This document shows, piece by piece, positions 10,160 through 39,639 of a DNA stretch of 64,000 bases; positions within the stretch are counted from its first letter, which is position 1; each line of letters begins with the position of its first letter. This DNA comes from Paulinella micropora (Eukaryota > Cercozoa > Imbricatea > Euglyphida): NCBI GenBank assembly GCA_009731375.1, contig BJOX01000041.1, positions 619,713-683,712 of the forward strand. Reading direction: 5' to 3'. The notes under the pieces are model-generated. The model was not told the origin of the DNA, made no database searches, and saw only the letters and a list, made by a program, of their open reading frames with translations. A program made the translations under genes and the position numbers.

Positions 10160-10279
10160 CTCTCTCTCTCATCTCATCTCATCCCATCCAATCTCATCTC
10201 ACCCCATCTTTCTCTCTCTCTCTCATCTCTCTCTCTCATCTCTCTCTCATCTCTCTCTCTCTCTCATCTCTCTCTCTCA

Positions 10280-10312
<33 letters not shown>

Positions 10313-10492
10313 ATTGCTCCCTCTCTCCCTCTCTCTCGCTCCTTCTCTCTCTCTCTCTCTCTCTCCCTCCCTCACCCCCCCCCCCCCCCCCNNNNNNNNN
10401 NGGTGAGGTAGGTAAGTAGGTAGGTACGTCGATAGGTAAGTAAGTAGGTAGGTACGTAGGTAGGTAGGTAAATGGGTAGGCAGACACCTACG

Positions 10493-10523
<31 letters not shown>

Positions 10524-10537
10524 CCCTCTTCTACTTC

Positions 10538-10569
<32 letters not shown>

Positions 10570-10640
10570 CTTCTTCTTCTTCTTCTTCTTCTTCTTCTTC
10601 TTCTTCTTCTTCTTCTTCTCTCTTTCTCTCTTTCTCTCTC

Positions 10641-10705
<65 letters not shown>

Positions 10706-10706
10706 G

Positions 10707-10739
<33 letters not shown>

Positions 10740-10850
10740 GTAGGTAGGTAGGTAGGTAGGTAGGTGGTAGGTAGGTAGGTAGGTAGATAGATAGATAGAT
10801 AGGTAGGTAGGTAGGTTGGTAGGTTGGTAGGTTGGTAGGTAGGTAGGTAG
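10160..10850. repeat. Compound microsatellite: (CT)n, (GTAG)n, (TTC)n, (GATA)n, (GGTA)n
   Basis: (CT)n at about 10160-10370 ends in poly-C and a 10-N gap (10392-10401). (GTAG/GTAA)n follows to 10480, then (CT)n, (TTC)n at 10530-10618, (GATA)n at 10643-10738 and (GGTA)n mixed with GATA to about 10848. Confidence 0.9.
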
Positions 10851-10855
10851 GAAAA

Positions 10856-11429
10856 CATGTATGTATGTATGTATGTATGTATGTACGTATGTATGTATGT
10901 ATGTATGTATGTATGTATGTATGTATGTATGCATGTATGCATGTATGCATGTATGCATGTATGCATGTATGCATGTATTTATGTATGCATGTATGCATGT
11001 ATGTTTGTATGTATGTATGTATGTATGTATTTATGCATGTATGTATGCATGCATGTATGTACGTATGTACGTACGTATGTATGTATGTATGTATATGTAT
11101 GTATGTATGTATAATAATAATATTATTATGTATGTATGTATGCATGTATGTATGTATGTATGTATGTGTATATGTATGTATGTATGTATATATGTATGCA
11201 TGATGTATAATGTATGTACGATGCACGATGTAGGTCAGTATATATTTATGTATCAATACATGTATGTGTGTATGTATGTACGTATGTATGTATGTATGTA
11301 TGTATGCATGTGTGTATGCATGCATGTATGTATGTGTGTATGTATGCATGTATGTATGTATGTATGTATGTATCTCTCTCTCTCTTTCTCTCTCTCCCTC
11401 TCTCTCTCTCCCTCCCCCCCTCCCCCCCC

Positions 11430-11501
<72 letters not shown>

Positions 11502-12147
11502 CTCTCTCTCCGTCNNNNNNNNNNAAAAGATGCATGTATGTATGTATGTATGTATGTATGTATGTATGTATGTATGTCTTTGTGCATCCATTCATGCATG
11601 TATGCATATGCATGTATGCATGTATGTATGCATGCATGCATGTATGTACGCATGTATGTATGTATGTATGTATGTATGTATGTATGTAGGCAGGCAGGTA
11701 GGTATGTAGGTATGTAGGTAGGTAGGTAGGTAGGTAGGTGCATGTATGTATGTATGTATGTATGTTTGTATGTATGTATGTATTTATGCATGAATGTAGG
11801 TAGGTAAGTAGGTAGGTAGGTAGGTAGGTAGGTATATATTGGTATGTATGTATGTATGTATGTACGCATGTATGCATGCATGCATGTATGTATGTATGTA
11901 TGTATGCATGCATGCATGCATGCATGTATGTATGTATGTATGTATGTATGTATGCATGCATGCTGCATGCGTGCATGTATGTATGTATGTATGCTTGTTT
12001 GTATGTATGTATGTATGCATGTACGCATGCAATGACATATGTATGTATGTATGTATGTATGTATGTCTGTATGTATGTGTATGTGTGTGTGTGTATGTAT
12101 GTGTGTATGTATGTATGTATGTATGTATATGTATGTATGTATGTGTG

Positions 12148-12179
<32 letters not shown>

Positions 12180-12515
12180 TGTATGTGTATGTATGTATGT
12201 ATGTGTATGTATGCATGTATGTATGCATGTATGTATGTATGTATGTATGTATGTCCATGTATGTATGTATGCATGTAGGTATATAGGTATGTATGTATGT
12301 AGGTATGCAGGTATGTATGTATGTATGTATGTATGTATGCATGCATGATGCATGCATGTGTGTATGTGTGTATGTATGTATGTATGTATGCATGTATGTA
12401 TGTACGTATGTATGTATGTATGTATGTATGCATGTATGCATGTATGCATGTATGCATGTATGCATGTGTGCATGTATGCATGTATGTATGCATGCATGCA
12501 TGTATGCATGTATGT
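10856..12515 (+). repeat. Long (ATGT)n tetranucleotide array with variant units
   Basis: About 1.6 kb of ATGT units with GCAT, TACG and TGTG variants, interrupted by (CT)n and a 10-N gap (11373-11524) and GGTA units (11690-11835). A variant block at about 11195-11235 (GCATGATGTATAATG, then TACGATGCACGATG) matches, in reverse complement, blocks in the 14-16 kb array. Confidence 0.9.
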
Positions 12516-12644
12516 CTTTCCCCTTTCTCCCTCTCTCCTCTCTCCTCTTATCCATCTCTCTCTCTCCGAGGCTCTCTTTCTCTCTATCTCTCTCTCACTC
12601 TCTTTCACTCTCTCTCTCTCTCTCACACACACTCTCGCTCGCTT

Positions 12645-12682
<38 letters not shown>

Positions 12683-12727
12683 TCTCGCTCTCTCGGGCTC
12701 TCTGTCTCTCTCTCCCTCCCTCCCTCC

Positions 12728-12759
<32 letters not shown>

Positions 12760-13569
12760 ATCTATCTCTCTCGCTCTCTCATCATCATCATCAGCCTATC
12801 ATTAAAAAGTAATATTGACCAACATTAATGATATTCAATAATTAGGTTTAATAATTTTGAGAACGTTAAATAATATTATCTTGAATAATATTAAATAATC
12901 ATTGAATAATATTTGAATAACATTGAATAATATTGAATAATATTAAATAATATTGAATAACACTAATTGAATAATATTGAATAAGTTATATTGAAGCATA
13001 ATATTGAATATTATTGAATAGGATTGATTACTAGAATATATTAATATTAATACTAATCATAAGTTGAATAATATTGAATAAGATCATATTATCAGTATGA
13101 TCCAGAATCATGTGAATACCGTACCGGACCGAATTATTACTATGATATTGTGTTGATTTTCTCCAAGTTCAACTTTTTACATCTATTTTTAGTTCCGTTA
13201 CTTCATTATGATAAGTTCCGGAAGTTTCATTAGGCAGGCAGGTAGGTATGTAGGTATGTAGGTAGGTAGGTAGGTAGGTAGGTAGGTGTATGTATGTATG
13301 TATGTATCACGGTATGTTTGTATGTATGTATGTATTTAAGCGTGAATGTTAGTAGGTAGGTAGGTAGGTAGGTATATATTGGTATGTACGTATGTATGTA
13401 TGTATGTATGTATGTATGTATGTATGTATCTAATTATGTATCTATGTATGTATCTATGTATCGATGTAGGTAGGTAGGTAGGTAGTCAGGTAACTTCACA
13501 GGTAGGTATTTAGGTAGACGGGCATGTTTGTATTTATGTATTTATGTGTTTTTATATGTATCTTTCTTC

Positions 13570-13653
<84 letters not shown>

Positions 13654-13813
13654 GTCTCCTCTCAGGCTATAATTCATGTCTCGTCCTCACGATACTACTC
13701 TTGGCGATTGCTTCACCTGTATTCTTCCATCTTCGGTTTTGCAGGAACCCAAGGAAAGCGGTATCAAACTTAGAAGTCTCTCTCTCACACTCACTTTCTC
13801 TCTCACTCTCTCA

Positions 13814-13863
<50 letters not shown>

Positions 13864-13882
13864 GTCTCTCTCTTTCTATCTG

Positions 13883-13925
<43 letters not shown>

Positions 13926-13960
13926 CTCTCTCTCTCTGGCTCTCTATTTATATATCTACT
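12516..13960. repeat. (CT)n/(CA)n, AT-rich decanucleotide-like repeats, (GGTA)n and (TATC)n
   Basis: (CT)n with two (CA)n blocks covers 12520-12780. TTGAATAATA-type degenerate repeats cover 12820-13100. (GGTA)n and (ATGT)n cover 13230-13500. (CT)n lies at 13565-13650 and 13775-13870, then (TATC)n to 13925. A short unique stretch at 13665-13770 has no recognisable coding content. Confidence 0.85.
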
Positions 13961-14039
13961 TACCTACGTACCTTCCTATCCACCTGTCTTCCTAGTCATA
14001 TCAGGAAGTACCGAATCGTGTGAAGCATCGAGCCTTTCT

Positions 14040-14235
14040 CTTATATACATACATACATACATACATACATACATACATACATACATACATGCATAACATA
14101 CATACATGCATGCATGCATACATACATGCATACATACATATGTACATGCATGCATGCATGCATGCATGCATACATACATACATACATACATGCATACATA
14201 CATGCATACATACATGCATGCATACAATGGCATAT

Positions 14236-14266
<31 letters not shown>

Positions 14267-14918
14267 CATACATATATACATACATATATATACATACATA
14301 CATACATACATACATACATACATGCATACATACATGCATACATACATACATGCATACATGCATACATGCATACATGCATACATGCATACATGCATACATA
14401 CATACATACGTACGTACATACATACATACATGCATACATACATACATACATACATACATACATGCATACATGCATACATACATACATACATACATACATA
14501 CATACATACAGGCATGCATGCATAGATACATACATACATACATACATACATACACGAATGCATACATGCATACATACATACATGCATGCATGCATGCATC
14601 CATCCATCCATACATACATACATACATACATACATACATGAATGCATACATGCACACATACATACATGCATGCATACATGCATCCATCCATCCATCCATC
14701 CATACATACATACATACATACACACAAAGATGCAAATGCATATGCATACATGCATGCATACATAACATACGTACATACATACATACATACATACATACAT
14801 GCATACATGCATACATACATACCATACATTCCATACATACATACATACATACATACACACATACATACATACATACATACATACATGAATATACGTACAT
14901 GCGTGCTTACATGCATGC

Positions 14919-14949
<31 letters not shown>

Positions 14950-15053
14950 GTACATCGTACATACATCATGCATTATGCATACATACATACATGCATACAT
15001 ACACACACACACATGCATACATACATACATACATACATACACACATACATACG

Positions 15054-15085
<32 letters not shown>

Positions 15086-15643
15086 CATACATACATGCAT
15101 GCATACATAAATACATACATACATACATACAATGTAACATACATACATACATACATACATATATACATATATACATACATATATACATACATACATACAT
15201 GCATGCATACATACATACATGCATACATGCATACATGCATACATACATACATACATACATACCATACATACATACATACATACATACATGCATACATATA
15301 TACATACATACATATACATACATACATATACATACATACATACATACATACATAGTACATCGTACATACATCATGCATCATGCATACAAACATACATACA
15401 TACATACATACATAGATAAATACATACACACACACATACACATACACACACACGCACACACACATGCATGCATGCATACATACATACATACATATACATA
15501 CATACATGCATGCATGCATAAATACATACATACATATATACATATATATGTACATATATACATACATACATACATACATACATGCATGCATACATGCATA
15601 CATGCATACATACATACATACATACATACCATACATACATACA

Positions 15644-15675
<32 letters not shown>

Positions 15676-15846
15676 CATACATACATATACATACATATAC
15701 ATACATACATATACATACATACATACATACATACATACATACATACATAGTACATCGATATCGTACATACATCATGCATCATGCATACATACATACATAC
15801 ATACATATGTACATACGTACATACATACATACACACACACACAGCA

Positions 15847-15878
<32 letters not shown>

Positions 15879-16200
15879 CATACATACATGCATGCATGCA
15901 TAAATACATACATACATACATACAATGTAACATACATACATACATACATACATACATGCATACATGCATGCATACATATGCATGCATACATACATAGGTC
16001 ATACATACATACATACATATATACATATATACATACATACATACATACATACATACATACATACATACATACATAACATACATACATAACATACATGACA
16101 TACATGACATACATACATACATACGTACATGCATGCATACATACATACATAAAATGGAACTACTGTAACATACATACATACATACATACATACATACATA
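14040..16200 (-). repeat. Long (ATAC)n array, inverted relative to the 10.9-12.5 kb array, with ~400-bp higher-order periodicity
   Basis: About 2.1 kb of ATAC units (ATGT on the minus strand). A distinctive block, TAGTACATCG...CATACATCATGCAT, occurs near 14946, 15352 and 15748, spacing about 400 bp. AATGTAACATAC near 15130 and 15925 shows the same kind of spacing over two periods. This points to a higher-order repeat built from tetranucleotides. Confidence 0.85.
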
Positions 16201-16620
16201 CAGACACAGACAGGCACAGAGAGACACAGACAGAGTCTGAGATAGACAGACAGACAGACAGACAGGACAAACAAAGAAACAAGAAAACACAAAAACAGAC
16301 AAAACACACATACACATGAACATTTACGAGAGAGAGAGAGAGATGAGAGAGATGAGAGAGATGAGAGAGAGAGACAGACAGACAGACAGACGTCGACAGA
16401 CAGACAGACGTCGACAGACAGAGTCTGACAGAGTCTGACAGACAGGCGGACAGACGGACAGACAGACGGACAGACAGACGGACAGACAGACGGACAGACA
16501 GACGGACAGACGTCGACAGGCAGACAGACAGACAGGCAGACGTCGGTCGGCGTCGACAGACATGTACATGAGAAGCAAGGAAAAAAAGGTATAGACGAAT
16601 AACAAATTATATTACAATGC
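16200..16620. repeat. (GACA)n-rich tract with (GA)n
   Basis: CAGA/GACA units with GTCGACAGA variants run at 16200-16565, with (GA)n at 16330-16370. No gene. Confidence 0.8.
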
Positions 16621-16717
16621 GGTGTTGTTTTCCCTAGGGAGAGTGAGAGAGAGGGAGAGAGGGAAATGCAGAGATGAAAATAGTAAGTGTTTTCAGTTAC
16701 GGCATGCGCGCCTTTTT

Positions 16718-16751
<34 letters not shown>

Positions 16752-16920
16752 GCAGCCCTTCTGATGGGACTGGTACCGTACGTCTGAGCTGCTCCCTGAT
16801 TGCACATTGCTCCAGGTCAGGTCGCTGGTGCCCCCACTTTCGTCTGGGTCAAAATTAAGCGCACCCCTGCGACTTTTTCACGGAACCTTTCTATTTGCGG
16901 AACACTGTACGAAGTACGAA
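16621..16920. other. Short unique sequence with (TTG)n
   Basis: (TTG)n at about 16718-16750 lies inside otherwise unique sequence. No coding evidence. Confidence 0.4.
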
Positions 16921-17875
<955 letters not shown>

Positions 17876-18191
17876 TGAGACAGAGACAGAAATATGGTTT
17901 GTCTTGTCTGCATTTGCGATCTGTGGCGTGGTCAGTGTCCCGGCATGTCTTGAAGCCGCTAATGGTGCGTCAGGAGGGTTATGACACAGTCAACGTCACC
18001 GACCGCCACTTCCCGGTCAGCGCAAGCCACCATACAATATACCAGACCATCCAGCCAGACAGATAGGCAGACATGATTCACATCTTGATAAAATCGGTGG
18101 ATAGTTTTAGGTAGGATGGTCGGTAGGCCATCAGGGCGGTCGGTGAGTGAATCCAGACAGGCAGGTCGATGTGACTGTGCTGTGCGGGCAG
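17876..18191. other. Sequence before the first recognised exporter exon
   Basis: The first exon of the SPX-EXS gene is expected about here. An ATG at 17961 opens MVRQEGYDTVN followed by a possible GT donor at 17998 in the right phase, but it does not look like the usual SPX N-terminus. No confident call. Confidence 0.25.
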
Positions 18192-33888
<15,697 letters not shown>

Positions 33889-33967
33889 GGCCCACTCGAC
33901 ACTACCCCGAATACTGTATTAATATTAATTTATACCGTAGTGCTGAATATGATGAGAAATATTAAAT

Positions 33968-34054
33968 ATGGAATCTCAACGTTGCAGAGTCTCCGAGCTG
34001 CGTGCCCTCCCAACGCTCCTCGCCTATTGGCGCGACCAGCTCCAGCTCGCAAAG
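33968..34054 (+). CDS. Possible first exon of an unidentified gene
   Basis: Eighty bases after the exporter stop, an ATG opens 29 codons (MESQRCRVSELRALPTLLAY, then WRDQLQLAK) ending exactly at a strong AAG|GTAGGG donor in phase 0. The GC-rich codon use resembles the exporter exons. No continuing exon was recognised downstream, where sequence becomes AT-rich and then repetitive. It could also be a chance ORF. Confidence 0.35.
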
Positions 34055-34970
34055 GTAGGGAGCGTTTTGTCGGTTATATTCAAAAGATATTATTTAATGC
34101 AAGCCGGGGTATTTATCCATCCAATTCCAAGCACTCTGAAAATACCCTAATCTTCCTCCTGTATAAAAGAGAGGAAACCAGTATGGCGGAAAATGTAGGA
34201 GACTGTCAGAGCCAAGCAACGAAAAGGAAACAGTAAGCCATTTCCCAATATCAGCCCCTAACGATTATATTATCCTGCTTAAAAAGTAGTACCGGTTACT
34301 TGACTTAATATTATCGTTTTCAATCTGCTCAAAAGTATATATTTAAATAAAAACTGGCTAGTAGTATAACCATATCTTGATGAGATATATAGCTCATCTA
34401 TACATCACTGTGTGTAGGGGTATAAGAAAAGGTCGCATATTTACCTATCTGTGCCTACAATCCCCCCTCCCCGTCTTATACGCGCCGGGAACAGTAGTTA
34501 ATAGTGGTAGATTGGTAAATATCGCCGGTTGAGAGCTTACTCTCCGCCGGGATCAGTTTCCTCATGAATGTCCGACTCCTGAGGAGCCTGTCACACCATT
34601 CAACTGAGCAAACTTGGCACTAGCAGCCCATGAGCAGTCACTAGTAGTTTTGTCTGATATGCTTATCGCTCCGGCTCTACCGTGGCATAGCTCTGATAGT
34701 CTTTCCTAGAAGAACAAAGCTAAGTAAACACGAGTGACAGTTGGGCTCTGCCCTTCATTCCCGTTGTACGTCACAGTGTACATACAAAATGCACTGTCAA
34801 TTTGAGTTTGCCACCGAAATTTTCGAGTTTAAATTTGAATTTGAATTTTTAATTATCTCCTTCCCACCTTCTATGGCGATCTGCCATAGACAAACAACTG
34901 TATGACCATGTTGCTGTCGTACCATCCCGTTCGCATTGTCTTTCCGCCGTGCTTTCCCAGGTCTGTGACC
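34055..34970. other. Unassigned sequence
   Basis: Moderately AT-rich unique sequence without convincing ORFs. No repeats of note. Confidence 0.3.
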
Positions 34971-34971
34971 C

Positions 34972-35285
34972 TCGCACGTGCAGCATCTCCAATCTACTGC
35001 AACTTATGATGATCTGTGATCCTGAGATTACCGAGAAATTCTCATCTGAATTGAGGAGAATTTCTGAGTAACGTCCCAAGCATATGCGGCGGCTCTGGTC
35101 CCTCCTAAGGATCTGTGATCCTGAGATTACCGAGACTCCAGTTCTCAACTGAGTTGAGGGGAACTTCTGAGTAACGTCACAAGCATATGCAGCATCTCTG
35201 GTCCATCCCAAGGATCTGTAATCCTGAGATTACCGAGAAGTTCCCAGCTGAGTCGATGAGAACCTCCGGGAAATCTCCTCGACTC
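34972..35285. repeat. Three-copy ~100-bp tandem repeat
   Basis: GATCTGTGATCCTGAGATTA (third copy GTAATC) recurs at 35011, 35110 and 35213, with GAGTAACGTC and AAGCATATGC between copies. Periods are 99 and 103 bp. Confidence 0.8.
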
Positions 35286-35478
35286 CATTATTGGAATGAA
35301 CGGGCGCTATGCCAGTGTCAAGGGTGCCGTTGGCGTATTATGCGTTGTTTGTTTGGTTTGGTTGTCTGCACACATTTTCTTATTGCCACCCGGCAAGTGT
35401 CTACTTCGCTGAGGCGAAGGCAGAAGTGTCTAGTGATATGTACAACCCACTGATCTGGGTCTCAAAACGCGTCTATGC

Positions 35479-38089
35479 TTAGTTGTTGGAGCATTCGTGC
35501 TCGAGGCAGTCCATGAACTCCTCTTCGCTAGACGGCGACGGTGGTTGCCACCTCCAGGCGGGTTGATCCTCCGCTGGTATGTCGATTTCATGGTCCAGGC
35601 GTGCCTTCCATGCCCTCGCCTCCGACCAAGACAATTCCTCCCCGAATACCGAATACTGTGGCGCGGTATATCCCATGCTTGGGTAGAGGTCTCTAATGAT
35701 TTCCCCCCAGCTGGTATTCGTACTGTTGTCTCCAGTACGGCCACTCATGTCGATAGTGGTAGATATAGTCTAACTCCTGAGTCCGCCTGTGCCATCGGAA
35801 CTCATCGTTCTGAATAACTCTGTCCCAACCCAGTTTGTCTTGTGCCCTGAGCCATCTACCCCATTCCTCGAAGCCTTGTACTCGGGCCCGGTACGTGTTG
35901 GGTACGTTCTCGTCAGGGTCGACCAACTGGTTGGCTATGCGGGATGTCTCTGGGTCGCCGCTCCTCTTCTGAATCAGCTGCAGGTGGATTGCAAGCAGCC
36001 ACGAGAGTCGATGTTCCCACTGGAACCGTATGTAATACTGCTGTCGTAACCGAGACGCACCTCGGAAACGCGCAGGTATTCGGTGTCGTATGCCCCGCGG
36101 CCTATACAGGAGGTAAATGAGGCGTGGGTGTGCCTAAAACCTTCCTATAATATGCGAGTACATTCCCCTCAACCCCCAGGTCCCAGGGGTTGTCGTGTCT
36201 GTCCCGGAGGTAGTAGTCTCTGTACGCCCTAACCACCGCAGGCAGTGGGATATCTGACATGTCGAGCAGTCTGTAGTAAGCATTGAATCAGATATGCTCC
36301 TTCGACCACTGCAACAGTCGGAGCTCGAATGGCTCAAGCAGCTGTCTAGGCACTTTCCAGATACCGTAGTATCGAAGGGTGTGCGCGCTGATGGTCATTC
36401 AATCCCACCCATCCTGGCAGCGACTTGGCTTGCTCGAACAGGTGTTTCGTAAGTTTCTCGGCGAAGTCAGCAGCCACACGCATGTACGGGTCGATCCCCG
36501 GTAGCGGGTTCTGGCGTGGTGGCCACGTACTCAACTCTGGATTGTAGACCGGTGATGGTGTCACGCTGGCCTCCAATTGTGCGTTGTATGCGTGATCTGG
36601 GAATCGGTAGGGCCCATATCGCTCCGGCGACATGTACGCTCTTTCTGTGAGGTGCCATGTCCGAGAGAATCTCGGGTATACCCCTCCGCGTTGTTTCGTA
36701 CCCTCAACACTGCACTCGCAGGACATTATCCTTCTCCGTGGGAACGTACCTCGCGGACGGATTTGACGTCGGAAAACCCCGTTCATCTACCGCAGGTGGT
36801 GGAAGTGGTGGTAGGTTAATCTTGCGAGGGTTTTTCCCAAACAAGTGCGGGTCTGGGACCCAATTAACCTGATTACCCACCAGCCGCATTCGATACGGTT
36901 CCTGAGATGGTTTGAACGGGTTTGTTCTAAGGTTTGTTGTGTGCGCGAGCGCCGGGCATTGCAGCCTCAGTCTGCGCTCTGCGTCCGTGATATCAGGATA
37001 CGGCGGGTAGATTCGGTGTATTCTACGCGACGCCGGGTCGTATGCGTATCGCACCGGTTTCTCGTACTCCTCCCTTTCCCGTGATGGGAGCTGTAGCAAG
37101 TGTAGGTCCATACCTCTCAACATCGTGTCCGTGTCGATTCGGTAGGGCCTGAGCACGCCAGGCGCCACACTTCTAAATGAACGCAGTGGTACCGGGCCAC
37201 GTTCCGAAAAGGCATAGATCGGTCGGTCGATCGGCCCATGCACTCCGAATATATTGTCGGAAGCATGCAAGTATGCAGTGAAGACTTCGTCCCGGCCCCA
37301 GTGCGCGGTCGGTTCAGGCGGCGGACAGCGGTGGTGCTGATACGCCAGATCCCTGACCTGCGGCGGGTCGTTAGGCCGTTTCTGTTCAGACGGGTTCAGT
37401 CCGTCACTGTATTTGTCGGGCACGAGTATGTCGCGACTTCCAACCTTTTTCCAGTATCGTCGGCGGAGTTCCTCCCTGCGCTCCTCCCTTGTTGGGCTAG
37501 AAGGCAGGTATAGATTCTCCTCTTCGTCCCATGCGAATCCCGTATGCTTAGGGGTCTGCATCCCTTCGGGATCGACATCCAGATCCGTCGCTGGAGAGGA
37601 AGGTGTATTCTCAATCGGTTCCTCCCCCTTGTCAGCCGATGACTTCACAGGGGTCGTCAACATCTCCGACTCGACCTCAGTGTCTCTCCGTGGAGATGTC
37701 GGTGTGGTCACAATACTAGCCGGGGTTGTGCCACCTGAGTGTCGGGCGGGTGTGAACGGTATGTTAGGACCGTGAGGTTCGAGTTCCAAGGTTTCGTTCC
37801 CCTGTACACTCTTGCTGTTGTGGTCGTTTGTACCACTGTTCCGAGTTGTCATTGTTATGTGGGGTGTCCCATCTGGTGAGTTGTGTGTGGATCCGCACCT
37901 GAAGTTTCCCTCTCCAGGTGGGTTGAATTTGCCCCGTTGCCACGCTTCCCGATGTTGGTCCGCCACCGGGCTGGTCGCCGGGGTCGTTCCTACCGGAGTG
38001 TTCCGCGCAGGAGAGGGAAGCCGTTGTCCCTCACCCGTGATCGCCTTTAATCCTAGGTGTACTATAAGTATCACCAGGACCGAAGCCAC
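35479..38089 (-). pseudogene. Unknown large protein: N-terminal membrane anchor, Pro/Thr-rich region, Trp/Tyr/Arg-rich C-terminus
   Basis: A 461-codon ORF (38089-36704) starts MASVLVILIVHLGLKAITG, one hydrophobic anchor. It runs through a disordered Pro/Thr/Ser/Asp region (about residues 20-190), then a folded-looking part rich in Arg, Tyr and Pro (EERREELRRRYWKKVG, RPIYAFSERG, RPYRIDTDTMLRG). The protein clearly continues on the same strand in other frames: 36786-36346 (YGPYRFPDHAYNAQL, AEKLTKHLFEQAKSLPGWVG), about 36340-36130 (VVRAYRDYYLRD, with one in-frame TGA), 35926-35693 (EEWGRWLRAQDKLGWD) and 35748-35479 (GEELSWSEARAWKARLDHEI). If whole it would be about 850 aa. The aromatic and Arg-rich half is unusual. 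I recognise no family. Frameshifts may be decay, assembly error or introns. Confidence 0.55.
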
Positions 38090-38210
38090 GCAAGCTAGGA
38101 GAAAGGAGTCCCAAATACTGCCAGTGCTCCACCAGATGTCCAGTGTCGAACATACACCGGCAGGTGCCTATATCACGTATATACCCGTGAGTCTATCTTG
38201 CGTAACTTGA

Positions 38211-39318
38211 AACAGCTTTAAAGCACTTGAAGGGTGGCTTCAAGTCCACTTATAATTTCAAGTGTTCAGAATTTGCATTCAACTGGAAAAAGTTTCCTTC
38301 AAGAGTCATGGATGTAATATATAAAGCAAGTCAAAATATGAGTGTTTTCCATCACTCTTGTTTCTTGTTCACAAATTTACCGCAACGTGCGTGGTTCGTG
38401 ACGGGAAATCAGGGGAAAATGCAATAGAGTGGGAAAAAGGCAATAGTTAATCTTTTCTAAAAAGAACTTTGACTTGATCGTTCACTTTTGAAATCATTTC
38501 TGACAGTGAACGAAATCGAAAACTAGTTAATGAAGTCACTGAGAAACGTCGTCACAGTGCAGAGGAGAATCTAACGTGCCGGTCAACTTGAAAACAGTGA
38601 AAAGTCAACGGTAGTGATTTTGGCAGGTCGTTAAAGTGCTCAGTTTGATATAATATGTGATACTCGGAGCGTAATTCGAACTAGTCCCCAACGTATTTTT
38701 CAATGATTTTTATTACGTTTCAAATTTTCAAAGTGATTTTCTTTAAAAACAGTTTTAATTTGACAGTGCTGTCCTCAAGTTGAGCATCGTGACAGTGGCA
38801 GTGTGCAGGCATCGTGTGACACATTTTTATTGTCATGATTTTTGCGTTGGGGACTAGTTTAATGAAGATATAATATTACTACTGACTTTCAAACAAACAA
38901 AAAATTGGACGGTACTACGTGACAGTCATCATAGTAACTATACTTGCTTGAAAAGCCGCATAAAACTTGAGCTTATCGTTAGTTCCACCGATTTCGTAAA
39001 CTTTATTGAAATGGCCCGGGCCGCACTCTACATATGGAAGGCAGTTGTCTACTGTAGTAATTGGTACTAGTCACAGTAAGGGTCGAAGGTGACCGCCGTG
39101 ACCAACTTTGAATCACGAATTTTGTCAGTCACCTCGATACTCCCGGTGGAGAAGCCTGATAATCTCCAAGAGAGAAAGAAAGAATGTCAGATTGAGAGCG
39201 CTGAACACAAAGCAGCACTTAGCATCAGGAAGCGCCTCACGAACAGAGTCGGTTGAAACCGTTTCCATTCCTTGCCCAGACTTGGAAGCGATCTTACAGT
39301 CTCGGCGTTGAGACAATT
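38211..39318. other. Unassigned sequence with a small inverted repeat
   Basis: No gene. AACTAGTCCCCAACG at 38679-38693 is matched by its reverse complement at 38845-38859, about 150 bp apart, which may mark a small foldback element. Confidence 0.4.
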
Positions 39319-39618
39319 TATTACTGGGTACATTCAAGTGTCAAACTCAGCCACTGAGTCGAATTTTAGTTAAGGATCAGATTTCAGATTAGCGGTCAGA
39401 TTTCGAATTAGTGGTCAGAATTTAAATTAGTTCAATTTAATGACTATATACGTCCGCAAAATCTGTATTATTTTTGCGAAATGTTACCCGGTTAAATTCA
39501 AGTAAACTAATTTGAATTCTCGCCGCTTATCTAAAATCTGACCGCTAATCTGAAATCTGACCCTTAAATCAACTTGAATTTGATGGCTGAGTTTGACACT
39601 TGAATGTACACAGTAATA
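39319..39618. mobile_element. Foldback/MITE-like element, ~300 bp
   Basis: The left end TATTACTGGGTACATTCAAG and the right end, reverse complemented, TATTACTGTGTACATTCAAG start long arms. The arms continue with GTGTCAAACTCAGCCA and then diverged AGATTTCAGATTAGCGGTC on both sides. Each arm is about 110-130 nt around a ~60-nt centre. ATT flanks both ends (39316-39318 and 39619-39621), a candidate 3-bp target duplication. It encodes no protein. Confidence 0.7.
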
Positions 39619-39639
39619 ATTGGCAGAGAGAAAAAGCAG

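Noticed and set aside
10537-12828. Long open frames with HTYIHTYIHT, MYVCMYVC or SLSLSLSL translations here and at 14-16 kb, 57.8 kb and 61-62 kb
   Set aside because: They are translations of tetranucleotide and dinucleotide microsatellites, open in several frames on both strands; no start, codon bias or domain.
14040-16200. CRISPR array or telomere
   Set aside because: Units are 4 bp with no unique spacers, and the motif is not a known telomeric repeat; the surroundings are eukaryotic.
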